In this document: positions 1-6,191 of the stretch, one piece after another
How the letters are laid out: each line of letters begins with the position of its first letter
How positions within the stretch are numbered: position 1 is the stretch's first letter
Origin: Pseudomonadota bacterium
Lineage (GTDB): Bacteria; Pseudomonadota; Alphaproteobacteria; Rhizobiales; Xanthobacteraceae
Length of the DNA: 14,276 nucleotides
NCBI GenBank assembly: GCA_023442085.1
Contig: JAEZMT010000326.1
Coordinates: forward strand, 1-14,276
Direction: 5' to 3'
The notes under the pieces: generated by a model
The model's database searches: none
What the model was told of the DNA's origin: nothing
The model's input: the letters and a program-made list of their open reading frames with translations, nothing else
Translations under genes and position numbers: made by a program

Positions 1-466
1 TGGCGTCGCGAAAGGCGATGCCGGGGATGTCGGCGAGCGGCGTGCCGGATGCCAGAGCCACCATGAGGTGCCGGGCAGTCTCCTCGCCCTCGCCCCTGAC
101 GATGGCTGTCACATGGGGCTCGGCGGCGAGGATGTCGCGCCAGTGATAGGTGGGGAACACCCCGCCATAGACGATGAAGACGCCGGGCAGCGCCTGCGCG
201 ATGCCGGCCGCCACGGCCGCGATCACCGGATGGCCCGAGGTGGAGCCGGAATGGCCGAACAGCACCGCATCCGGCCGGAAAGCCACGGCGGCGGCGACAA
301 TCTCGGTCACCGTCATGGGCTTCAGCTCGCCGTCCACGAGGCGCACCTCATGCCCGTCGTCGATCAGCGGGCCGCCGATGGCGAGCAGGCCGAGCGGGGG
401 CAGGTGATCGTCAGGGATGCGGCTGCCGATGGCGGGATGCGGCACGTTGATGAGCAGGATGCGCAC
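1..466 (-). CDS. B12-binding-domain radical SAM protein, BchE-like (partial, N-terminal 155 aa)
   Basis: Only the first 155 codons are in the window; the frame stays open to the left edge, so the protein continues beyond it. The visible part begins MRILLINVPHPAIGS and contains LPPLGLLAIGG (about 22-32), IVYGGVFPTYHWRDI (about 97-111) and IVRGEGEE (about 121-128). This is the Rossmann-like cobalamin-binding domain at the N-terminus of B12-dependent radical SAM enzymes. BchE, the anaerobic Mg-protoporphyrin monomethyl ester cyclase, has the same domain order. The CxxxCxxC iron-sulfur motif that would prove the radical SAM core should lie outside the window. The start is a GTG at 466 with GAGG four bases upstream. 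The gene is divergent from the SABATH methyltransferase gene, with about 100 bases between them. The family is clear but the substrate is not; true BchE function is only one option and no other photosynthesis gene is visible. Confidence 0.82.
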   Translation of the reverse strand, partial: MRILLINVPHPAIGSRIPDDHLPPLGLLAIGGPLIDDGHEVRLVDGELKPMTVTEIVAAAVAFRPDAVLFGHSGSTSGHPVIAAVAAGIAQALPGVFIVYGGVFPTYHWRDILAAEPHVTAIVRGEGEETARHLMVALASGTPLADIPGIAFRDA

Positions 467-470
467 GCGA

Positions 471-474
471 CCTC
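471..474 (-). promoter_or_regulatory. Ribosome binding site supporting the GTG start of the B12 radical SAM gene
   Basis: GAGG on the minus strand ends four bases before the GTG at 466, inside a purine-rich stretch (GGAGCGGAGGAAGCGAGG). No ATG sits near the conserved N-terminus, so this site decides the start. Confidence 0.5.
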
Positions 475-564
475 GCTTCCTCCGCTCCGATGGCTCTTCC
501 GGTACGTCACTGCTTAACCCGTCGCCGCCAGATGTGCCATCCTCCGCAGAACGCGGGAGGGATG

Positions 565-1641
565 ATGGCCGAGGGTCACGAGCGGGTGAATGGCCCGGCG
601 CCCATGCAGGGCGGCGGGTTCTACAATGACCATGCCCAGCATCAGGCGAAGGGGGGCGCCCACGGGCTGCCGCTGATCGCGCGCGCGTTCGAGGGGATGG
701 TGCTCCAGGGCCCTGTCATGCTCGCCGACTATGGCAGCGCCACCGGGCGCAACTCGCTCGCGCCCATGGGGCTGGCGCTCGCCGAGGTGCGGCGGCGGCT
801 GGGACCGGACGTGCCGGTGAGCGTCGTCCACACCGACCAGCCGGGCAATGACTTCACCGGCCTGTTCCTGCTGCTGCGGGACGATCCCGAAAGCTATCTG
901 CGGCGTGACGCGCGCACCTTCGCCTCGGCCGTGGGGCGCACCTTCCATGAGCAGATCCTGCCCGATGGCTGCGTGGATTTCGGCTGGTGCTCGTTTGCCG
1001 CCCACTGGATGAGCCATGCGCCGGTGATGCCCGCCGGTCATGTTTGGCCCCGGCAGACGGTGCCGGAGGTGCGCGCCGCCTTCGCCGCGCAGGCGGCGGC
1101 CGACTGGCGGGCCTTCCTCGCCGCTCGCGCGCGGGAGCTGAAGCCCGGCGGCGCCCTCGTGGTGGTGCAACCGAGCCTGCCGGACGCGGAGCCCACCACC
1201 TTCCCGGTGCTGATGCCCTGGGTAGAGGCGGAGCTGGACGCGATGGCGCTCGGAGGCGTGCTCACGCCGGACGAGCGCGGGCGCATGACCATCCTCGTCT
1301 TCGAGCGCACCGCCGCCGAGGCGCGGCTGCCCTTCGCCGATGGCGCCTTCGCCGGGCTGACTCTCATCGCGCAAGAGGCGCGGGAGATGCCGGACCCGTT
1401 CTGGCCGGCCTATGCCGCGGATGGCGACGCGGCGGCGCTGGCGGACCAGCATCTCGGCTTCTTCCGCGCGCCCTTCCTGCCCTCGCTGCTGGCGGCGCTC
1501 GACCCTGGCCGCGCCGCCGCATTCCGCGCCCCCTTCACCAACCGGCTGATGGACGGGCTGGGCAAGCGCATGCGCGCGGCGCCGCAGCCGCTCCTGTCGC
1601 CCATGGTGATCCTGACGGGGCTTTACCGGAAGGCGGGGTAG
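565..1641 (+). CDS. SABATH-family (Methyltransf_7) SAM-dependent carboxyl methyltransferase
   Basis: A 358-residue protein, about the usual SABATH length. This family transfers methyl from S-adenosylmethionine to carboxylates of small acids (salicylate, jasmonate, indole-acetate) or to ring nitrogens in plants. Visible landmarks are the N-terminal MQGGGFYNDHAQHQ (14-27), the SAM-binding LADYGSATGRNS (53-64, matching plant ADLGCSSGPN), TDQPGNDFTGLF (90-101, matching NDLPGNDFN), CSFAAHWMSHAP (142-153, matching SSYSLxWLSQVP) and RAPF-type C-terminal helices. Q27 and W148 align by eye with the Gln and Trp that hold the substrate carboxylate in plant salicylate methyltransferase, which points to a carboxylic-acid substrate. 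The start is ATG 565 (or ATG 562) just after GGGAGG at 555-560. The frame is open back to 490, but that would add residues without family similarity. Its stop lies 21 bases from the convergent aldolase stop. The exact substrate cannot be read from sequence. Confidence 0.85.
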   Translation: MAEGHERVNGPAPMQGGGFYNDHAQHQAKGGAHGLPLIARAFEGMVLQGPVMLADYGSATGRNSLAPMGLALAEVRRRLGPDVPVSVVHTDQPGNDFTGLFLLLRDDPESYLRRDARTFASAVGRTFHEQILPDGCVDFGWCSFAAHWMSHAPVMPAGHVWPRQTVPEVRAAFAAQAAADWRAFLAARARELKPGGALVVVQPSLPDAEPTTFPVLMPWVEAELDAMALGGVLTPDERGRMTILVFERTAAEARLPFADGAFAGLTLIAQEAREMPDPFWPAYAADGDAAALADQHLGFFRAPFLPSLLAALDPGRAAAFRAPFTNRLMDGLGKRMRAAPQPLLSPMVILTGLYRKAG

Positions 1642-1662
1642 GCGGGTGCGCCAGCGTCGTCG

Positions 1663-2430
1663 CTAATCGCGGAACCGCTTCGCCAGCGCCTCGGCATTGC
1701 GCGCGAGGAGGCCGGTGTCGGAGCCGACCGCGGTGAAGACGCAGCCGGCGGCGATGTAGCGCCGCGCCAGCGCCTCGTTCGGCGTCAGGATGCCGGCGCG
1801 GTTGCCGGCGGTCACGATGCGGCCGATCAGCCCCTCGATGAGCGTGACGATCTGCTCGTTGTTCTGGTCGCCCAGATAGCCGATCGCCGCCGAGAGATCG
1901 CCGGGGCCGATGAACACGCCGTCCACGCCGGGCACCGCGCAGATGGCCTCCAGATTGTCCATGCCGAGCCGGGATTCGATCTGCACCAGAACGCAGATCT
2001 CTTCATGGGCGCGCTGGTGATAGTTGCTGATCCGGCCGAAGCGCGAGGCGCGGGACGCGGCGGCGAAGCCGCGGATGCCGGCGGGCGGATAGCGCGTCGC
2101 CGCCACCGCGTCGGCAGCCTGCTCCGGCGTGTCCACCATGGGCAGCAGCAGGGTCTGCACCCCCGCGTCCAGCAGCCGCTTGATGGCCACGGGATCGTTC
2201 ACCGGCGGGCGCACGATGGGCATGACGGAGGGGTGCTCCATGCAGGCCTGGAGCTGGCTGAGCACCATCGGCACCTCGTTGGCCGAATGCTCGGTGTCCA
2301 GCAGCAGCCAGTCGAAGCCCGCGCCGGCGAGGATCTCCACCGACACATGGCTGGCGAGGCTGCTCCACAGTCCGATCTGCTGCTGGCCGGCATAGATGGC
2401 GTGCTTGAAGGCGTTGCGAGGCAGTTCCAC
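1663..2430 (-). CDS. HpcH/HpaI-type class II aldolase (2-keto-3-deoxy acid aldolase)
   Basis: A 255-residue TIM-barrel aldolase of the HpaI/RhmA/GarL type. These cytoplasmic, divalent-metal enzymes cleave 2-keto-3-deoxy acids to pyruvate plus an aldehyde. The family signatures are all present: LLLDTEHS with His48 (catalytic His45 of E. coli HpaI), VRPP with Arg74, Asp88 in the LLDAGVQ segment, the GIRGF loop (118-122), QIES with Glu152 and IGPGDLS with Asp178 as the metal ligands. The spacing matches HpaI with an offset of 3-4 residues, so the enzyme should be active. The start is GTG at 2430 with AAGGA seven bases upstream. It begins 14 bases after the stop of the dehydratase gene and is surely co-transcribed with it, so its substrate is probably the dehydratase product. 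Family certain; the particular keto-acid (2-keto-3-deoxy-pentonate or -hexonate) is inference. Confidence 0.93.
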   Translation of the reverse strand: MELPRNAFKHAIYAGQQQIGLWSSLASHVSVEILAGAGFDWLLLDTEHSANEVPMVLSQLQACMEHPSVMPIVRPPVNDPVAIKRLLDAGVQTLLLPMVDTPEQAADAVAATRYPPAGIRGFAAASRASRFGRISNYHQRAHEEICVLVQIESRLGMDNLEAICAVPGVDGVFIGPGDLSAAIGYLGDQNNEQIVTLIEGLIGRIVTAGNRAGILTPNEALARRYIAAGCVFTAVGSDTGLLARNAEALAKRFRD

Positions 2431-2437
2431 GGGGTGT

Positions 2438-2442
2438 TCCTT
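2438..2442 (-). promoter_or_regulatory. Ribosome binding site for the aldolase GTG start
   Basis: AAGGA on the minus strand, seven bases before GTG 2430 and within the 14-base gap after the dehydratase stop. It supports the GTG start, since no ATG is available near the N-terminus. Confidence 0.55.
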
Positions 2443-2444
2443 GC

Positions 2445-4181
2445 TCAGTAGATGGCCGGTTCGCCGGGGGCGGCGCCGAAGGAGGTTTCCAGGAAGTCGA
2501 AGTCGCAGCCGAGATGCGCCTGGCTGATGTGCTTGGAATACATCCAGCCATAGCCGCGCTCATAGCGCGGCACGGGCGCGGGCAAAGCGGCGCGGCGGCG
2601 CTCCAGCTCCTCGGCCGACACCTCCATGTCGATACGCCGGTTGGGCACGTCGACGGTGACAAGGTCGCCGGTCCGCAGCAGGGCCAGAGGTCCGCCCACA
2701 TGGCTCTCCGGCGAGACGTGGAGGATGCACGCGCCATAGCTGGTGCCGCTCATGCGCGCGTCCGAGATGCGGAGCATGTCGCGCACGCCCGCCTTCACCA
2801 GCGCCTTGGGAATCGGCAGCATGCCCCATTCGGGCATTCCCGGGCCGCCGAGGGGGCCGGCATTGCGCAGCACCAGGACATGGCCCGGCGTCACGTCGAG
2901 GTTTTCGTCGTCGGTGGCGGCCTTGAGGCTGGGATAATCGTCGAACACCAGCGCCGGGCCGGTGTGGACCCGCAGATGGGGGGCGCAGGCGCTGGGCTTG
3001 ATGACGCAGCCCTCGGGCGCGAGGTTGCCGCGCAGCACGGCGAGCGCGCCTTCGTCGTAGATGGCCTTGTCGAGGGGGCGGATCACGTCGTCATTGTGCA
3101 CCTTCGCCCCGGCGATGGCGGCGCCCACGGTGCGGCCGGAGACGGTGAGGGCATCGAGGTGGAGGAAGTCCGTGAGGCGCCCCATCAGCGCCGGCAGGCC
3201 GCCGGCGAAGTAGAAGTCCTCCATCAGATAGGCGTCGCCGCTCGGCCGCACGTTGGCAAGCACCGGCACGCGGCGGCTGGCCGCGTCGAAATCATCGAGG
3301 GTGATGTCGGCGCCGGCGCGGCGGGCCTGGGCGATGAGATGGATGATGGCGTTGGTGGAGCAGCCCATGGCCATGGCGACGATGATGGCGTTCTCGAACG
3401 CCGCGCGGGTCTGGATGCGGGCCGGCGTCAGGTCCTCCCACACCATGTCCACGATGCGCCGGCCCGAGGCCGCGCACATACGCATGTGGCCGGCATCCGC
3501 CGCGGGCACGGAGGAGGCCCCGGTGAGCGTCATGCCCAGCGCCTCGGCGATGGCGGTCATGGTGCTGGCCGTGCCCATGGTCATGCAATGGCCGTAGGAG
3601 CGGGCGATGCCGCCCTCGATCTCGTTCCACTCCGCCTCGCCGATGTTGCCAGCGCGCCGTTCGTCCCAGAACTTCCAGGCATCCGAGCCCGAGCCCAGCG
3701 TCTTGCCGTTCCAATTGCCCCGCAGCATGGGGCCGGCCGGCACATAGATGGCCGGCACGCCGGCGCTGGTGGCGCCCATCAGCAGGGCCGGGGTGCTCTT
3801 GTCGCAGCCGCCCATCAGCACCGCGCCGTCCACGGGATGGGCGCGGATCACCTCCTCCACCTCCATGGCGAGCATGTTGCGGTAGAGCATGGACGAGGGC
3901 TTCAGGAAGGTCTCGGACACCGAATGCACCGGCACTTCCAGCGGGAAGCCGCCGGCCTGCAGCACGCCACGCTTGATGTCCTCCACCCGGTCCCGGAAAT
4001 GGGCGTGGCAGGAGTTGAAATCCGACCAGGTGTTGAGGATGGCGATCACCGGCCGGCCCGCCCAGTCCTCCGGGGCGTAGCCCATCTGGCGCAGGCGGGA
4101 GCGGTGGCCGAAGCTGCGCAGGTCGTCGGCGGCGAACCAGCGGGCGCTGCGCAGAAGGTCCGGTGTCTTCAGGCGTGTCAT
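2445..4181 (-). CDS. IlvD/Edd-family sugar-acid dehydratase, L-arabinonate dehydratase-like
   Basis: A 578-residue cytoplasmic iron-sulfur dehydratase that should remove water from an aldonate to give a 2-keto-3-deoxy acid. From memory it closely resembles the rhizobial L-arabinonate dehydratase (about 580 aa), sharing long conserved stretches such as RSFGHRSRLRQMGY, MGGCDKSTPA, PAGPMLRGNW, YLMEDFYFAGG, RNAGPLGGPGMPEWGMLPIP and the C-terminal RYERGYGWMY. Cluster cysteines are C58 (NSCH), C126 (GGCDK) and C199 (YGHCM). Metal-site residues E90, D127 and K128 are present, and the SDARMSGTSYG segment near 473-483 holds the catalytic serine of the family. The start is ATG 4181, which gives the normal N-terminus but has no strong Shine-Dalgarno. 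It lies 74 bases after the Bug gene and 14 bases before the aldolase gene. L-arabinonate is the first candidate substrate; D-xylonate, D-fuconate or another aldonate are possible. A true IlvD role in branched amino acid synthesis is unlikely here. Confidence 0.92.
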   Translation of the reverse strand: MTRLKTPDLLRSARWFAADDLRSFGHRSRLRQMGYAPEDWAGRPVIAILNTWSDFNSCHAHFRDRVEDIKRGVLQAGGFPLEVPVHSVSETFLKPSSMLYRNMLAMEVEEVIRAHPVDGAVLMGGCDKSTPALLMGATSAGVPAIYVPAGPMLRGNWNGKTLGSGSDAWKFWDERRAGNIGEAEWNEIEGGIARSYGHCMTMGTASTMTAIAEALGMTLTGASSVPAADAGHMRMCAASGRRIVDMVWEDLTPARIQTRAAFENAIIVAMAMGCSTNAIIHLIAQARRAGADITLDDFDAASRRVPVLANVRPSGDAYLMEDFYFAGGLPALMGRLTDFLHLDALTVSGRTVGAAIAGAKVHNDDVIRPLDKAIYDEGALAVLRGNLAPEGCVIKPSACAPHLRVHTGPALVFDDYPSLKAATDDENLDVTPGHVLVLRNAGPLGGPGMPEWGMLPIPKALVKAGVRDMLRISDARMSGTSYGACILHVSPESHVGGPLALLRTGDLVTVDVPNRRIDMEVSAEELERRRAALPAPVPRYERGYGWMYSKHISQAHLGCDFDFLETSFGAAPGEPAIY

Positions 4182-4255
4182 GTCTCAAGAACCCGTCTCT
4201 AGGACTTGTCGCGGGCACCGAGCGAGACCGCCCGGCGCGAAGGTGGGGCGGGGGA

Positions 4256-5257
4256 TTACTGGACCACGATGTTGCCGGCCTTCACGACCTCGCGCCAGCG
4301 CTGCTCCTCGGCGGCCTGGAAGGCGGCGAACTCGGCCGGGGTGTTGGCCACGACCTCGAAGCCGAGATCGGTGAACTTGGCCTTGACGGCGGGATCGGAC
4401 AGGCTCGCCTTGAACGCGTCCACCACCTTGGCCTTGACTTCCGGCGGCAGGCCCTTGGGCGCGGCCGCGGCCTGCCAGGAATAGACATCGATGCCGTCCA
4501 CGCCGCCTTCCTTCAAGGTCGGCACGTCCGGAAGCACCGGGTTGCGCGCCGCGGCGGTGACGCCGAGGGCCTTCAGCTTGCCGGCCCTGATCTGGTTCGC
4601 CACCGCCCCGAGGTTCTGGAACGAGACGTCCGCGTGGCCGGCGATGAGGTCGCTGATGGCCGGTCCCCCGCCCTTGTAGGGCACGTGGATGCCGTTGGTC
4701 CCGGTCTTCTGCCAGAACAGCGCGGCGGTCAGATGGTCCGAGGAGCCGACGCCGGAGGAGGCGAAGGTCACCTTGTCCGGGTTCTTCTTCAGATACTCCA
4801 CCAGTTCCTTCACCGAATTCGCCGGGAAATTGGGGTTCGCCACCAGCACGTTGGGCGTGCGCACGGCCACGGTGATCAGGTCGAAGTCGGATTTCGGCGA
4901 ATAGCTCAGCGCCGGATAGAGCGCGGGGTTGATGGCGAAGACGCCGATGGAGCCCACCAGAAGCGTGTAGCCGTCCGCCGGCGCGGTCTTCACATGGGTT
5001 GCGCCGGTGCCGCCGTTGGCGCCGGGGCGGTTGTCGATCACCACGGGCTGGCCGAGCGCGTCGCTCACCTTCTGCGAGGTGAGGCGCGCCGTGCTGTCGG
5101 AGGCGCCGCCGGGCGGGAAGGGCACCACCACGGTGACGGGGCGCTGCGGATAGGTCTCCGCCGCCGCCGGCCCGGCGAGGGTCAGCGCGGTGGCGGCGAG
5201 CGCGGCGAGAAGCGCGCCGCTGGAAAAGGAACGGGATGGGCGTTGCTGGCGGGTCAT
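4256..5257 (-). CDS. Bug/TctC-family tripartite tricarboxylate transporter substrate-binding protein
   Basis: A 333-residue periplasmic binding protein. Family hallmarks are YPQRPVTVVVPFPPGG (35-50), IDNRPGANGGTGA, the DGYTLLVGS segment, HVPYKGGGPAISDLIAGHAD and the VLPDVPTLKEGG loop. The signal peptide is residues 1-33: an n-region MTRQQRPSR, a hydrophobic stretch GALLAALAATALTLAG, and likely cleavage after AAA before ETYP. ATG 5257 is chosen because GGGAGGA stands three bases upstream; the frame is open to 5332 but that would bury the signal peptide behind 25 arginine- and proline-rich residues. It is the first gene of the minus-strand operon with the dehydratase and aldolase and diverges from the GntR regulator. 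Bug proteins bind small carboxylates, so it may capture the sugar acid that the operon degrades. No TctA or TctB permease is in the window, so uptake would need a distant permease. Family certain, ligand unknown. Confidence 0.93.
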   Translation of the reverse strand: MTRQQRPSRSFSSGALLAALAATALTLAGPAAAETYPQRPVTVVVPFPPGGASDSTARLTSQKVSDALGQPVVIDNRPGANGGTGATHVKTAPADGYTLLVGSIGVFAINPALYPALSYSPKSDFDLITVAVRTPNVLVANPNFPANSVKELVEYLKKNPDKVTFASSGVGSSDHLTAALFWQKTGTNGIHVPYKGGGPAISDLIAGHADVSFQNLGAVANQIRAGKLKALGVTAAARNPVLPDVPTLKEGGVDGIDVYSWQAAAAPKGLPPEVKAKVVDAFKASLSDPAVKAKFTDLGFEVVANTPAEFAAFQAAEEQRWREVVKAGNIVVQ

Positions 5258-5260
5258 GGG

Positions 5261-5267
5261 TCCTCCC
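5261..5267 (-). promoter_or_regulatory. Strong Shine-Dalgarno deciding the Bug protein start
   Basis: GGGAGGA on the minus strand, three bases before ATG 5257. It favours the short form with a canonical signal peptide over the upstream start at 5332. Confidence 0.6.
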
Positions 5268-5410
5268 GGGGCCGGTTGGCTGCGCGGTTGCGGTGCGCGG
5301 GCTTCACGGGCGCCATCCATGCCGCCCGGCATGGGCAGGCGGATGCGCCGGCGGCGGTCGTTTCCTCGGCGGCCCCTGCCTGAGGCGGAGCCTTCTCGTT
5401 TATGGCCTCA

Positions 5411-5439
5411 CTAAAACGCTAATGCATCAGTGGCGTCAA
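5411..5439 (-). promoter_or_regulatory. Candidate sigma-70-type promoter of the Bug-dehydratase-aldolase operon
   Basis: Minus strand: TTGACG (5439-5434) as -35, a 17-base spacer, then TTTTAG (5416-5411) as a weak -10. It lies about 150 bases upstream of the Bug start in the relatively AT-rich part of the 207-base divergent intergenic region. The -35 is good and the -10 poor, so this is a candidate only. Confidence 0.35.
5416..5436. promoter_or_regulatory. Imperfect 21-bp palindrome, candidate GntR operator
   Basis: The sequence ACGCTAATGCATCAGTGGCGT pairs at seven of ten positions around a central A, with outer arms ACGC/GCGT and inner TG/CA. It spans the spacer between the candidate -35 and -10 boxes of the minus-strand operon and lies 28 bases before the regulator's own ATG. 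FadR-type GntR dimers bind short palindromes of this size in such divergent promoters. Binding here would block the operon promoter and possibly the regulator gene itself. Confidence 0.4.
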
Positions 5440-5464
5440 GCGCCCGATTTGCTATCCTTCCGCC

Positions 5465-6178
5465 ATGGATACGACGACAATGGACCTGACGCGCAGCGCG
5501 CGGCCCTCCCGCGATCCCTCCCGCCATGCGGCGCCGCAGGTGTTCGATTATCTGCGCGAGCGGATCATCACGCTGGAGATGCCGCCGGGCACGCTGATCT
5601 CCCGCGCCGAGTTGCAGGACCTGTTCGGCTTCTCCTCGACGCCGGTGCGCGACGCGCTCCTGAAGCTGCAGGAGGAGCAGCTGGTGGAGATCTTCCCCCA
5701 GCATGCCACCGTGGTGAGCCCCATCGATCTGGAACTCGCCCGGCAGGCGCACTTTCTGCGCCGCTCCATCGAGCTGGAAGCGGTGCGCACGGTGGCCCTG
5801 GGCGAAGACCATGCGGCGATCGCCGCGCGCCTGGAGGCGGTGATCGCCCTCCAGGACGAGCGGCTCGCGCGCGGCGACCTTCCCGGCTTCGATGCGGGCG
5901 ACCGCGACTTCCACCGCGTGCTGTTCGACGCCACGGGCATCCACAGCCTGTGGCTGATGGTGCGCCGCTATTCCGGCCATATCGACCGAATCCGCCGCCT
6001 GCACCTGCCCATGCCGGGCAAGGCGGAGCGGGTGCTGCGCGAGCACCGGGCGGTGGCCGCCGCGGTGCGGGCGGGCGATGCCGCCGGGGCGCAGGAGGCG
6101 CTGCGCACCCATCTGTCCAACTCGCTCGCCTACGCGCCGGATCTTGTCGCGCTCTGGCCGGCCTATTTCCGCAGCTGA
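5465..6178 (+). CDS. GntR-family transcriptional regulator, FadR/FCD subfamily
   Basis: A 237-residue regulator. The N-terminal winged helix-turn-helix is at about 24-88 (VFDYLRERIITLEMPPGTLISRAEL in two halves, then SSTPVRDALLKLQEEQLV, the typical SRTPVREALxRLExEGLV motif). The C-terminal all-helical FCD ligand domain covers about 93-225. The usual FCD metal ligands are present: D146 and H150 in GDRDFH, H194 in REHRA and H216 in RTHLSN. It therefore probably binds a carboxylate ligand through a metal ion. The gene diverges from the Bug-dehydratase-aldolase operon and is the obvious local regulator, most likely a repressor relieved by the sugar acid or its keto-deoxy product. The start ATG 5465 lacks a clear Shine-Dalgarno; ATG 5480 is an alternative. 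Its stop is 13 bases from the convergent GGDEF-EAL stop. Family certain, ligand inferred. Confidence 0.92.
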   Translation: MDTTTMDLTRSARPSRDPSRHAAPQVFDYLRERIITLEMPPGTLISRAELQDLFGFSSTPVRDALLKLQEEQLVEIFPQHATVVSPIDLELARQAHFLRRSIELEAVRTVALGEDHAAIAARLEAVIALQDERLARGDLPGFDAGDRDFHRVLFDATGIHSLWLMVRRYSGHIDRIRRLHLPMPGKAERVLREHRAVAAAVRAGDAAGAQEALRTHLSNSLAYAPDLVALWPAYFRS

Positions 6179-6191
6179 GCGCGGCGCGCCG

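Noticed and set aside
490..564. Upstream start at 490 for the SABATH methyltransferase
   Set aside because: It has no ribosome binding site, lies 24 bases from the divergent gene's start, and adds 25 residues that do not resemble the family. GGGAGG at 555-560 supports 562/565.
2514..4202. Long plus-strand open frame (562 codons) opposite the dehydratase
   Set aside because: It is the antisense of a well-conserved dehydratase gene. Its translation is rich in His, Arg, Gly and Ala with no domain motif, the usual shadow in very GC-rich genes.
4212..4234. Short inverted repeat CGGGC/GCCCG between the Bug and dehydratase genes
   Set aside because: It is a five-base stem with a 13-base loop and no T run. 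It could affect relative expression but is too weak to call.
6179..6191. GC-rich 13-base gap between the convergent GntR and GGDEF-EAL stops (contains GGCGCGCC)
   Set aside because: The small palindrome is expected by chance at this GC content, and there is no T run on either strand, so no terminator is called.
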